Shown here piece by piece: positions 52,539 to 60,775 of a stretch of 64,000 bases of DNA. This DNA is from Paraburkholderia tuberum STM678 (GTDB lineage Bacteria; Pseudomonadota; Gammaproteobacteria; Burkholderiales; Burkholderiaceae). Position 1 is the stretch's first letter. Every line of letters starts with the position of its first letter. The notes under the pieces were generated by a model. The model had not been told where the DNA came from, did not search any database, and worked only from the letters and a program-made list of their open reading frames with translations. The translations under genes were made by a program, and so were the position numbers. The stretch lies in NCBI RefSeq assembly GCF_902833905.1, contig NZ_CADFGP010000027.1:46714-110713 (forward strand), written 5' to 3'.

Positions 52539-53600
52539 GTTTCTGGGCGGCCTTCGGCTGCCTCAGCTGGGCGACCCAGTGCCAGCCTCAACCCCGGCGA
52601 GGGGCGTCCGTTGCCCCACACACCGCCCGACACCGACCCGCTCGCGCCAGGCTCCTCGCCCGCGGACGAGGAGGCGCTTAAGCGCGCTCCGCGCCAGCCA
52701 TAAGCGGTGATCACGCGTAATCAGGGAAACCCCGTGTAAAAGCGGGCGCAACCCCGCCCTTAATTGAATGCGAAAGGCTTGTTGATGCATGCCGTCCGCT
52801 TTCAGCGCGGGTCTTGTCACGCGGTGGCCGGCGTCGCAATTCACCTCCGGGCAACGCCCATGCTGAAGGTTTTTTCGAATCGCACGCGCATCTTATAGAG
52901 ACGTGACAGAGGGTGCTCGCTAAAGCGAGAAATCAGAAGACCGCCGCAATGGCAGTGTCTCAATAGCGAATGCTGATTCGACGCGGTGGGCTCGAACCGT
53001 TGCGCTGCTCGGGGGCGGCAGCGATTGCCTGCCTCGGTCAATAAAGATTAGGTGAATAAGCCGTCTTGGTGATTCGACGAGTTAATCGCCCCGCCGGAAA
53101 CCATTAATTGGCGGATGCGCGAGCAGGACTGCATTTAACTCTATTAAGTTCCGGCGCTCCAAAAATAAATCTCAAACGACGCGGAAAACCGTCACTTCAA
53201 CCATTTGATTACAAAAAATATCGGCCGGTCTTTTCGTCAGTTTGCTCCGACCCGATTACGTCACGCGTATTAAAGCACTGTTGCAAACGCGCAACTCAGG
53301 ATATTGAGGCGTTGCAAATTCGTTTTGGCTGGAGCTGTCGATCCGGCCCCTCGATCTTGCAATAAACGGTGGAAAAACAAGAAGTTATCCCCATCGGCTC
53401 TAACATTGTTGCGAATTTCGAAAGATCCTGTTGCGGGAATTGCCTGCGTCGGTACCAGGGTGTCCCCCTACACTCACGCTTCGCTTCAAGGGTGCCCGGT
53501 CGATCCCCACGGTTCGGCCAAGCGGGCGGCGGCAAATGCGATGCATCGGCTGCTGAAGCAGGTCCTGCTCCCCGTATAAATTTTTCGAATTGGAGTTCCC
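52539..53600. other. 1.06-kb region without a recognised gene, upstream of the porin
   Basis: All open frames are short and without similarity. The left part (to about 53000) is GC-rich like the rest of the window; the part from about 53040 to 53420 is visibly richer in A and T (for example at 53140-53230). It should hold the porin promoter and a long leader. GGAG at 53592-53595 is the porin ribosome binding site. Nothing else was identified. Confidence 0.5.
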
Positions 53601-54743
53601 ATGAAAAAGAGTCTCATCGTCGTTTCGGCTGCCGCATCGTTCGCTTCGGTCGCTCACGCACAAAGCAGCGTGACCCTGTACGGTCTGCTCGACGCAGGTC
53701 TGACGTACACCAGCAACGTTGCCCACAACTCCAAGTGGGCAGCAGGTAGCGGCGGCATCAACCAGAGCATGTTCGGCCTGCGTGGTTCGGAAGATCTGGG
53801 CGGCGGTCTGAAGGCAATCTTCACGTTGGAAAGCGGCTTCAACATCAACAACGGCAAGTACGCTAACAACAACGGCATGTTCAACCGCCAGGCCTTCGTC
53901 GGTCTGTCGAGCTCGCAATTCGGTACGGTCACGCTGGGTCGCCAGTACGACGCAGCGCAGGACTACCTCGCACCGCTGACCGCAACGGGCAGCTGGGGCG
54001 GCACGTACTTCGCGCACCCGTTCAACAACGACAACCTGAACACCAACGGTGGTCTGTCGGTCAACAACTCGGTCAAGTACTCGAGCGCTAACTACGCTGG
54101 CTTCACGTTCGGCGGCACGTACGGCTTCTCGAACCAGGCTGGTGGCTTCGCAAACAACCGTCAGTACAGCTTGGGCGCCGCATACCAGTGGCAAGGCCTG
54201 CACCTCGGTGCTGCCTACGCTCAGCAAAACAACCCGGCTGCTAACGCAAGCGGCGCATCGGACGGCGTTCTGGCGAACACCGCGGGCGTGCTGCAAGGCG
54301 ATTTCCGTCAGCGTCAGTTCGGCGCAGGCGCTTCGTACGGCTTCGGCCCGGCGCTGGTTGGCGTGGCATGGACGCAATCGCGCGTCGACAACCTGGTTGG
54401 TGAAGCTCCTGGTCAGCGTCAAGGCCACACCAACAACTACGAAATCAACGGCAAGTACAACGTGACCCCGGCTATGGCTCTCGGCGTCGCGTACACGTTC
54501 ACCGACGCGCGCGGCTACGGCATCAACGCCGACGGTAACGACATGAAGACCCGTTACCACCAGATCGGCCTGCAGGCTGACTACTCGCTGTCGCGTCGCA
54601 CCGACGTCTACGCTCAGGCTGTGTACCAGCACGCAATGGGTGACGGCGGCGTGGCTTCGATCTACAGCGGCGACAACACGGTTCCGACCTCGTCGTCGAA
54701 GAACCAGACGGCTGCTACGGTCGGTCTGCGTCACCGCTTCTAA
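53601..54743 (+). CDS. Gram-negative general porin (OmpC-like, betaproteobacterial)
   Basis: Outer-membrane porin of 380 residues. Signal peptide MKKSLIVVSAAASFASVAHA, mature start QSSVTLYGLLDAGLTYTSN. Conserved betaproteobacterial porin features: SMFGLRGSEDLGGGLKAIFT, FNRQAFVGLSSSQFGTVTLG and a 16-strand alternation ending in LRHRF, the C-terminal Phe required by the BAM complex. Codon choice is strongly biased (many aac, ggc, ctg), as in highly expressed genes. A terminator follows. A second, ruined porin gene lies opposite. Confidence 0.96.
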   Translation: MKKSLIVVSAAASFASVAHAQSSVTLYGLLDAGLTYTSNVAHNSKWAAGSGGINQSMFGLRGSEDLGGGLKAIFTLESGFNINNGKYANNNGMFNRQAFVGLSSSQFGTVTLGRQYDAAQDYLAPLTATGSWGGTYFAHPFNNDNLNTNGGLSVNNSVKYSSANYAGFTFGGTYGFSNQAGGFANNRQYSLGAAYQWQGLHLGAAYAQQNNPAANASGASDGVLANTAGVLQGDFRQRQFGAGASYGFGPALVGVAWTQSRVDNLVGEAPGQRQGHTNNYEINGKYNVTPAMALGVAYTFTDARGYGINADGNDMKTRYHQIGLQADYSLSRRTDVYAQAVYQHAMGDGGVASIYSGDNTVPTSSSKNQTAATVGLRHRF

Positions 54744-54773
54744 GCTTCAGCAGAAGCTGCCTGTAGTACACAA

Positions 54774-54799
54774 AGGTGCCGTTCGCGGCACCTTTTTTT
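54774..54799 (+). terminator. Intrinsic terminator of the porin gene
   Basis: AGGTGCCG-TTCG-CGGCACCT followed by a seven-T run. 30 bases past the stop codon. Confidence 0.92.
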
Positions 54800-54842
54800 A
54801 TGCGGGCGGCAGACCGGTGAGCCGGTTTCCGTATGCGGGGCG

Positions 54843-54873
54843 AAAAAACGGGCGTCCCTGGGACGCCCGTTTT
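54843..54873 (-). terminator. Terminator of the porin pseudogene
   Basis: ACGGGCGTCCC-T-GGGACGCCCGT, a near-perfect palindrome with A-run on the left; on the minus strand this gives a T-run right behind the pseudogene. It can also act in the plus direction (TTTT). Confidence 0.75.
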
Positions 54874-54894
54874 GCCATGACGACGTGAAACGAT

Positions 54895-55704
54895 TCAGAA
54901 AATTGTCCGCAAACCGAGCGCAACGCCGGTCTGGTTGTCGCGGCCCGGCAGTTCGACCGACGCCGCGCCCGACACCTTGTCGAAATCGACGGTGCCGTAC
55001 ACCTCGGTGCGCTTCGACAGCGCGTACTCGGCCAGTGCGACGAACGTGTAGCGATAGCCACTGCCGAGCTGACCAGCGCCGATCGCCGCGTTCGACATGT
55101 GGTCGTAGTACGCGGCGCCCGTCAGCGTCAGCGCGCGCGTGGCCTGCCACGTGACGCCGGCGAACGGTCCGTTGTCGATGCGGCCCGAGCCCTTGACGAT
55201 ATCGACGCCCGGCACGAGCGTCTGCTGCGCGAGCGCGCTGTCGACGAAGCCGGTGTCGCCTTCGAATGCAGATAGCCGACGTACAGTTTCGTCGAGCTGA
55301 ACGCATAGACCGCGTTCGCGTTGAAGATGGTCTGCTTGTGATTGCTGTTGTCGCTGTTCTGCTGCACGCCGGCCGCGACCGGCAGCGGACCCGCCGCGTA
55401 CGACTGCGTGAAGCCGTACATGTTGCCCGCGCCGAGATGGCCTGGCACCTGTCCCAAGAAGCCGCCGTCGCCGGTCGATTCCGAGTTCGTGCCGATGAGT
55501 ACATCGCGGCCACCGTCAGGCCTTTGAACGTGCCCGTGTACCTGATCGCGTTATCGGCGTAAACCCCCGCGCCGAGCGCGCCAGGCAGCCACGAGTTCTC
55601 GTTGTAGTTGCCGACCGTGAGCGGGTCGTAGGTATCGCCGAGCAGAGGTCTTCCGAGCCGCGCAGACCCCAGCGGCTGTTGGTGATCGCGCCGTTCCTGT
55701 GACA
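54895..55704 (-). pseudogene. Second porin gene, truncated and frameshifted
   Basis: Porin homology in three frames of the minus strand. GAITNSRWGLRGSEDL near 55690 is followed directly by GDTYDPLTVGNYNENSWLPG near 55640, so the strands normally between them are deleted. After a shift near 55490 the frame continues GQVPGHLGAGNMYGFTQSYA to KLYVGYLHSK; after a shift near 55262 it continues VDIVKGSGRIDNGPFAGVTW to the true C-terminus GVALGLRTIF. The signal peptide and first strands are missing, the sequence breaking off near 55704 where an unrelated segment begins. It cannot encode a functional porin. Confidence 0.88.
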
Positions 55705-55812
55705 AAAGTTGACTTTCTCCCAGGCAAGCTGCGAGTAGTCTCGAGCGAATTGACGTATCGACACGACTTTCGGAGCGACGCCAGCACGCGTTTTACGCGC
55801 GCGCTTTCACGC

Positions 55813-56169
55813 ATGAATAGTCCATCTTCCGAATCCATCGAGACCTCGTCAGTCGTTCAGGAGCTGACCGACGAGCAATGGCAGCGGGTCGCGCCGCTGT
55901 TACCTGAAACCTTGCATGATGACGGCCCGCGCCGTGGTCGTCCGCCGATCGAAATTCGCCACGTGCTCAACAGCGTGTTGTGGGTGCTGCACGCGCGCGC
56001 GCCGTGGAGCGCAATGCCCGAGCACTACGTCCCGTACCAGACCGCGCATCGCTACTATCTGCGCTGGAAAAAAACGGGCGTGTTGAGCGCGATCATGCTC
56101 GCGCTGTTCAAGACCGACGACGCTCTCGAAACGCGCGCGACGCGCAAGGGCGGCGTGCGCGCCGGGTAG
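55813..56169 (+). CDS. Short transposase-like protein (IS5-type N-terminal domain, DUF4096)
   Basis: Protein of 118 residues: ELTDEQWQRVAPLLPETLHD, RRGRPPIEIRHVLNSVLWVL, ARAPWSAMPEHYVPYQTAHR and YYLRWKKTGVLSAIMLALF. This is the insertion-element helix-turn-helix domain found at the N-terminus of IS5-family transposases. No DDE catalytic domain follows: a proper stop comes at 56169 and the next gene is a convergent Crp/Fnr regulator. No terminal repeats were seen. It is either an IS remnant or a domesticated DNA-binding protein. The ATG at 55813 was chosen over the open frame upstream, which is antisense to the porin remnant. Confidence 0.7.
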   Translation: MNSPSSESIETSSVVQELTDEQWQRVAPLLPETLHDDGPRRGRPPIEIRHVLNSVLWVLHARAPWSAMPEHYVPYQTAHRYYLRWKKTGVLSAIMLALFKTDDALETRATRKGGVRAG

Positions 56170-56187
56170 CGAGCGCCAGTCGCGTCG

Positions 56188-56862
56188 CTAGATCTGTTCC
56201 CGCCCGTACGCGGCCAGCCGCTCGAGATCGAGCACCTCGATCCGGTTATACGACAGTCGCAAAATCCGCAGCTTCTCGAGGTTCTGCAGCGCCTGATTGA
56301 TGCGCTGCCGCGACACTCCCGCGAGCAGACCGACTTCTTCCTGTGAAATCGCCAGTGTGCGACCCGTGTCCGGATACAGATCCGGATTGAACAGCTGCGC
56401 GAGCGATTGCGCGACGCGTGCGTCCACGTCTAGCAGCCGGGTGTTCTGGATCGACGCGATGAATTCCCCCATCCGGTTGTTCAATTGCCGGATCACGAAG
56501 CCCGTGAACGGCAGACTCGATTCGAGCAACGCATGGAAGGTCGCGGACGGCACGAACATCACGAGCGACGGCTGGATCGCGGCCACGTCGTATTTGCGCA
56601 ATTCGCGCTTGATCACGCTGCCTTCGCCGAACCAGCCGCCCGGCGGCACGCCCGACAGCGTGCAGCTGCGGCCCGATGCGTTGTAGATAGCGAGCCTGAT
56701 GAGCCCCGAGTGCACGCCGATCCAATAGTCGGACGGTTGCTGGCGGCGGCCGATCCACGCACCGCCTTCAAAGTGCTCGGCGTGTGCGCTGGCGAGCACC
56801 ATCGCCTGATGATCGGCGGCGAGCGCGCGAAACCACGCGCACGCGACGAACAATCGCGCCAC
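56188..56862 (-). CDS. Crp/Fnr-family transcriptional regulator
   Basis: Protein of 224 residues. A cyclic-nucleotide-binding-like beta barrel (GVHSGLIRLAIYNASGRSCT, PGGWFGEGSV) is followed by a dimerisation helix and the C-terminal HTH: LAISQEEVGLLAGVSRQRIN, QALQNLEKLRILRLSYNRIE. There are no N-terminal Cys ligands of the FNR type, so an Fe-S sensor is unlikely. GTG at 56862 is the only usable start, as an in-frame stop lies close upstream. It is divergent from the acyl-CoA synthetase gene. Confidence 0.87.
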   Translation of the reverse strand: MARLFVACAWFRALAADHQAMVLASAHAEHFEGGAWIGRRQQPSDYWIGVHSGLIRLAIYNASGRSCTLSGVPPGGWFGEGSVIKRELRKYDVAAIQPSLVMFVPSATFHALLESSLPFTGFVIRQLNNRMGEFIASIQNTRLLDVDARVAQSLAQLFNPDLYPDTGRTLAISQEEVGLLAGVSRQRINQALQNLEKLRILRLSYNRIEVLDLERLAAYGREQI

Positions 56863-56864
56863 TC

Positions 56865-56880
56865 TGTCATTTGAATGACA
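56865..56880. promoter_or_regulatory. Perfect palindrome TGTCATT-TG-AATGACA between Crp/Fnr gene and acyl-CoA synthetase gene
   Basis: A 16-base full dyad whose edge is two bases from the GTG start of the regulator and 97 bases from the acyl-CoA synthetase ATG. Its length and symmetry fit a Crp/Fnr-type operator; it may serve autoregulation. Confidence 0.5.
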
Positions 56881-56977
56881 GACAGTTCATGACGACAATT
56901 GCTAGGCTAGGCCCTGGTTCATTCACAGAACACGGTCAACAATCGGCGGCGCGGCTCGCGCCTCAGGAGACGAAGCA

Positions 56978-58612
56978 ATGACACAGCACATGTTCGACGA
57001 AGGCCTCGGGCGGCGCGAGGCCAATTATGTCCCGTTGACGCCGATCGATTTCCTCGTGCGCGCAGCGCAAGTGTATGGCGAGCGGCTCGCGATCGTCCAT
57101 GGGGAGATCCGCCGCAACTGGCGCGAGACCTATGAGCGTGCGCGGCGGCTCGCCAGCGCGCTGCACGAGGCCGGCATCGGCCGCGGCGACACGGTCGCCG
57201 CGCTGCTGCCGAACATCCCGCCGATGGTCGAGGCGCACTTCGGCGTGCCGATGGCCGGCGCCGTGCTGAATACACTGAACACGCGGCTCGACGTCGCGAC
57301 GCTGCTGTTCATGCTGCGCCACGGTGAGGCGAAGGCGCTGATCGTCGACACCGAATACGGCGAGTTCGCGCATCGCGCGGCGCTAGAATTCCCGGAGCTC
57401 CGCGTGATCAGCGTGGCCGACGCGCAGCCCGCCGACGCCGCGCAGTTCATGCGCGCGACGGACTACGAGCAGTTCCTGCAAACCGGCGACCCTTCCTTCG
57501 AGTGGACTCCGCCCGCCGACGAATGGGACGCGATCGCGCTGAACTACACATCGGGCACGACCGGTGACCCGAAGGGCGTCGTCTACCATCACCGTGGCGC
57601 GTATCTGAACGCGCTGAGCAACATCCTCGAATGGGACATGCCGAAGCACGCGGTCTATCTGTGGACGCTGCCGTTGTTCCACTGCAACGGCTGGTGCTTT
57701 CCGTGGACGGTGGCCGCCCGCGCGGGCGTCAACGTCTGTCTGCGCAAGTTCGACGCGAAGATCGTGTTCGAATTGATTCGTCGCGAACACATCACGCATT
57801 ACTGCGGTGCGCCGATCGTACAGAGTTCGCTCGTGAATGCGCCGGCCGAATGGCGCGGGGGCATCACGCATCGCGTGTCGACGATGGTCGCGGGCGCCGC
57901 GCCGCCGCCCGCGGTGATCGCGAAGATGAAGCAGATCGGCTTCGATCTGACGCACGTGTACGGGCTCACCGAAACCTACGGGCCGGCGGCTGTCTGCGCA
58001 AAGCAGGACGAATGGGACGCGCTCGACGATCAAATCCGCGCCGACCTGACCGCGCGCCAGGGCGTGCGTTATCACCTGCAGGCGGCGGTCGCGGTGCTCG
58101 ATGCGGACACGCTCGCGCCGGTGCCGGACGACGGCGAAACGATCGGCGAGATCATGTTTCGCGGCAACATCTGCATGAAGGGCTATCTGAAGAACGAGCG
58201 CGCGACCGAAGCGGCTTTCAAAGGCGGTTGGTTCCATACCGGCGATCTCGGCGTGCGCACGGCCGACGGCTATATCCGCATCCGCGACCGCAGCAAGGAC
58301 ATCATCATTTCGGGCGGAGAGAACATTTCGAGCATCGAGGTCGAGGACACGCTGTACCGGCATCCCGCGGTGTCGGTGGCGGCGGTGGTCGCGATGGCCG
58401 ATCCGAAGTGGGGCGAGGTGCCGTGCGCGTTCATCGAGTTGAAGGAAGGCGCGCAGGCGACCGAGGAGGAAATCATCGCGCACTGCCGGCTGTTTCTGGC
58501 CGGCTACAAGTTGCCGAAGGCGGTGCGCTTTGGCGAGTTGCCCAAGACGTCGACGGGGAAGATCCAGAAGTTCGAGTTGCGCGCGCGGATCAAGGCGGAG
58601 GGAAAAGGGTAA
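56978..58612 (+). CDS. Acyl-CoA synthetase (AMP-forming, medium/long-chain fatty acid:CoA ligase-like)
   Basis: Protein of 544 residues of the ANL superfamily. The AMP-binding P-loop is YTSGTTGDPKGVVYHHRGAY near residue 190, the second motif is VYGLTETYGP near 325, and the hinge and A8 regions are GWFHTGDLGVRTADGYIRIR and GGENISSIEVEDTL. The catalytic lysine is in PKTSTGKIQKFELR near 525. PLFHCNGWCFPW is typical of the FadD3/AlkK-like branch acting on medium-chain or methylated acids. The divergent Crp/Fnr gene may control it. The exact substrate cannot be given. Confidence 0.92.
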   Translation: MTQHMFDEGLGRREANYVPLTPIDFLVRAAQVYGERLAIVHGEIRRNWRETYERARRLASALHEAGIGRGDTVAALLPNIPPMVEAHFGVPMAGAVLNTLNTRLDVATLLFMLRHGEAKALIVDTEYGEFAHRAALEFPELRVISVADAQPADAAQFMRATDYEQFLQTGDPSFEWTPPADEWDAIALNYTSGTTGDPKGVVYHHRGAYLNALSNILEWDMPKHAVYLWTLPLFHCNGWCFPWTVAARAGVNVCLRKFDAKIVFELIRREHITHYCGAPIVQSSLVNAPAEWRGGITHRVSTMVAGAAPPPAVIAKMKQIGFDLTHVYGLTETYGPAAVCAKQDEWDALDDQIRADLTARQGVRYHLQAAVAVLDADTLAPVPDDGETIGEIMFRGNICMKGYLKNERATEAAFKGGWFHTGDLGVRTADGYIRIRDRSKDIIISGGENISSIEVEDTLYRHPAVSVAAVVAMADPKWGEVPCAFIELKEGAQATEEEIIAHCRLFLAGYKLPKAVRFGELPKTSTGKIQKFELRARIKAEGKG

Positions 58613-58693
58613 CGCGCCGCGATTACCGCTGATTCAGGGCGGCGCGAGTGGCGCGCATCGAGTCACGACGGTGCGCGCCGCTTCGGGTTGCCG

Positions 58694-59332
58694 TCAAATT
58701 CCCACCTTGTGCGCGTTAAAAATCAGCCGCAGGCCCAGCGCGGTCACCGCGCTCGCGGCGATGCGATCGATCCACCCCTTCCAGCGCAGATAGATTTCGC
58801 GCGGCCGTTGGCTCGAAAAGCACAGTGCGACCATCGTGTACCAGCCCGCCTCGATCGCGAAGATCGCCGGCGGCAGCGCGAAATAGCACCACACCGGCGG
58901 ATGCTGCGGCAGCAGCGCAGCGAAGATACTGCCGTAATAGACAGCCGTTTTCGGATTGCTGAGCTGCGTGCTCAAGCCGATCCAGAACGACTTGCGCGGA
59001 TTGCCGCCGCTGCCGGTTCGCGTTTCGCTGAACGCGAGCGGCTTCGCGGCGCCGCGCCAGATTTTCGACGCCAGATAGACCAGGTAGACGCCGCCGGCCA
59101 CTTTCAGCCCGACGTAGAGCCATTCGACCGTCGCGAGCAGCGTATAAAGCCCGAGCAGCGCGATGCCGCTAAAAAACACACCGCCGATACCCATGCCGAG
59201 CGCTGTCGCGAGACCGTCGCCGCGCGACAGACCGATCGCATTGCGTGCGACGATGACGAAGCTGGGCCCCGGACTCATCGCGCCCAATAGCAGCGCGGCG
59301 AGGATCGTGAGGATGGCGGTCGAGGCGGGCAT
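58694..59332 (-). CDS. LysE/RhtB-family amino acid exporter
   Basis: Membrane protein of 212 residues with about six segments. The N-terminal GAMSPGPSFVIVARNAIGLS contains the family signature (PGP near residue 17), followed by GDGLATALGMGIGGVFF. LSNPKTAVYYGSIFAALLPQ matches the conserved middle segment. The start was set at the ATG at 59332 because the family N-terminus begins there; the frame extends further upstream without similarity. Exported amino acid unknown. Confidence 0.9.
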   Translation of the reverse strand: MPASTAILTILAALLLGAMSPGPSFVIVARNAIGLSRGDGLATALGMGIGGVFFSGIALLGLYTLLATVEWLYVGLKVAGGVYLVYLASKIWRGAAKPLAFSETRTGSGGNPRKSFWIGLSTQLSNPKTAVYYGSIFAALLPQHPPVWCYFALPPAIFAIEAGWYTMVALCFSSQRPREIYLRWKGWIDRIAASAVTALGLRLIFNAHKVGI

Positions 59333-59626
59333 GGTCGTGTCTCCTGATGTCGGGCCGATGCCAGATGTTCTGGCGAATACAGAGTCTCGCATTGTCCGCC
59401 AGTCGCGCGGCGGAAGCCACGAATACCGAAAACTCGGAAGTCGCGCAATCAGTGAAATTAGAAAAAGTTCTTTGCTGCGGCCCAAATACATCGAATGCTA
59501 GAATGACTTTCCATACGCGGAAGCTCCCTCGTCACGACGAGGCGACGCACGACGCGAAACACGGGCGCAATTCGAGCCACGCCGATTTTTCGAGTAGCCG
59601 ATTCGCTTGATTCCAGCGCTTCAACT

Positions 59627-59658
59627 CAGGCGCTTTACTTCAGGCGCTTTAATTCAGG
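59627..59658 (+). repeat. Short tandem repeat, period 14
   Basis: CAGGCGCTTTA twice, at 59627 and 59641, each preceded by TT or CT and followed by a third truncated CAGG at 59655. Confidence 0.7.
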
Positions 59659-59675
59659 ATCTGACAGGCATCTCT

Positions 59676-59703
59676 TGCAAATGCGGGTTTTCACGCATTT
59701 GCA
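59676..59703. promoter_or_regulatory. 10-bp inverted repeat TGCAAATGCG / CGCATTTGCA
   Basis: Perfect arms eight bases apart, 119 bases before the mini H-NS-like gene; a candidate operator. The binding protein is unknown. Confidence 0.5.
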
Positions 59704-59821
59704 TGGATCGCGTGAATTCGTCGAATTGCTTCCATTCAAATTGAATTACGCACGAGCCTCGCGTTGCTATGCGAGTTGCCCGTTTGTCTAATGCCAGCAA
59801 GAGCTGCGACACCAATACGTT

Positions 59822-60088
59822 ATGAAACAACGAGAAGGACAACAACGACTGTTCGAACGCGACGAGAACCTGCGCGAGCGCATGATCGCGTGGATCCGCC
59901 GACGCATGGACGACCACGGCATCACATTCGAAGCGCTGGCCGAATCGCTCGAAGCCGATGCGAACGCCGTGGCCGCAGTGCTGTATCGCGACGCGTTCGG
60001 TAACACGTGGGACGGTCGCGGCGATAAACCGGCGTGGCTCGCGCGCGCGATTCACGCCGGACAAAGCATCGATCATTTCCGCTGCTGA
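59822..60088 (+). CDS. Small H-NS-like protein: H-NS DNA-binding tail on an unusual N-terminus
   Basis: Protein of 88 residues. The C-terminal part, YRDAFGNTWDGRGDKPAWLA then RAIHAGQSIDHF, matches the H-NS DNA-binding domain pattern (TW-G-GR-P-WL...G-S-DDF). The N-terminal 45 residues (RLFERDENLRERMIAWIRRR, then ITFEALAESLEADANAVAAV) look helical but not like the usual H-NS coiled-coil oligomerisation region; the second helix resembles a HTH-type helix. It could bind DNA without forming filaments, or modulate full-length H-NS. The acidic Asp in GRGD replaces the usual basic residue of QGR or RGR. Confidence 0.65.
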   Translation: MKQREGQQRLFERDENLRERMIAWIRRRMDDHGITFEALAESLEADANAVAAVLYRDAFGNTWDGRGDKPAWLARAIHAGQSIDHFRC

Positions 60089-60121
60089 GCGCGCGCAGGC
60101 GCACCGCGAAACGCCCGCGCG

Positions 60122-60145
60122 AAAAAAAGCCCGCGCAAGGCGGGC
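60122..60145 (-). terminator. Intrinsic terminator of pcaHG
   Basis: GCCCGC-GCAAG-GCGGGC (60129-60145) with a seven-A run on the left; on the minus strand it is a stem plus T-run, 40 bases past the pcaG stop. Confidence 0.85.
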
Positions 60146-60184
60146 TCGATCTTTACTGCGCGGAGTCTCGCGACGAATCGCGCA

Positions 60185-60772
60185 TCACAGGTCGAAAAAC
60201 ACGGTTTCCTGATCGCCCTGCATGTGGATGTCGAAGCGATACAGGTTGGCCGTACCGGCAACGCGGCGCGCGATCAGCGTATTACGGCGCTCGGCCGGCA
60301 CCGACGCCAGCACGGTGTCCTGCTCGTTCGCCCGCGCTTCGTCCTCGAAATAGATGCGCGTGAACGTGTGCAGCAGCATGCCGCGCATCGTCAGGATTAC
60401 GTCGATGTGCGGCGCTTCGTCGGGATTCGCGCGGCCCGGCTTCACCGTCTCGACGATGAAGCGCTTGTGCGGATCCGTGCCCGTACCGACGCGCGCAAAG
60501 CCGTGAAAGCCGGTCTTCAGGATTTCTTCGCGCGATTCCGGATAGTGGCCGTTCGAGTCGACTTGCGACATCTCGATCATCGCGTCGCCGATCACCTTGC
60601 CGTCGCCGTCGAACACCTGACCGACGATCGTGATGTGCTCGCCGGCCGCTTCCATGTCGGCCAGAACGTTCGTGAACAGGCTCTTGAAGTCGAAATCGTA
60701 TTGCTGCGGGCAAAGACCGTAGGCGAAGTACGGACCAACGGTTTGCGAAGGCGTTTGCTTGAGAGTCGTCAT
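60185..60772 (-). CDS. pcaG: Protocatechuate 3,4-dioxygenase alpha subunit
   Basis: Protein of 195 residues. It starts TTLKQTPSQTVGPYFAYGLC, the conserved N-terminus of PcaG, and contains ITIVGQVFDGDGKVIGDAMI and GFARVGTGTDP. It forms the (alpha-beta-Fe)12 enzyme with PcaH, which cleaves protocatechuate intradiol to beta-carboxymuconate. The alpha subunit lacks the iron ligands. The start is three bases from the pcaH stop. Confidence 0.96.
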   Translation of the reverse strand: MTTLKQTPSQTVGPYFAYGLCPQQYDFDFKSLFTNVLADMEAAGEHITIVGQVFDGDGKVIGDAMIEMSQVDSNGHYPESREEILKTGFHGFARVGTGTDPHKRFIVETVKPGRANPDEAPHIDVILTMRGMLLHTFTRIYFEDEARANEQDTVLASVPAERRNTLIARRVAGTANLYRFDIHMQGDQETVFFDL

Positions 60773-60775
60773 GGC

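Larger units (their letters stand above)
59333..59821. other. Repeat-bearing intergenic region upstream of the mini H-NS-like gene
   Basis: No gene supported. It contains direct repeats CAGGCGCTTTA at 59627-59637 and 59641-59651 (14-base period, with a third partial copy at 59655) and a perfect inverted repeat TGCAAATGCG (59676-59685) / CGCATTTGCA (59694-59703). It is divergent between the LysE-type exporter and the H-NS-like gene and somewhat A/T-richer than its surroundings. Confidence 0.55.

Noticed and set aside
52388..52714. Minus-strand frame GRVGFEPT... over the tRNA
   Set aside because: A familiar false gene call produced by reading a tRNA on the opposite strand.
53108..53365. 85-codon frame in the pre-porin region
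   Set aside because: No ribosome site, no similarity, and the composition is not coding-like for this genome.
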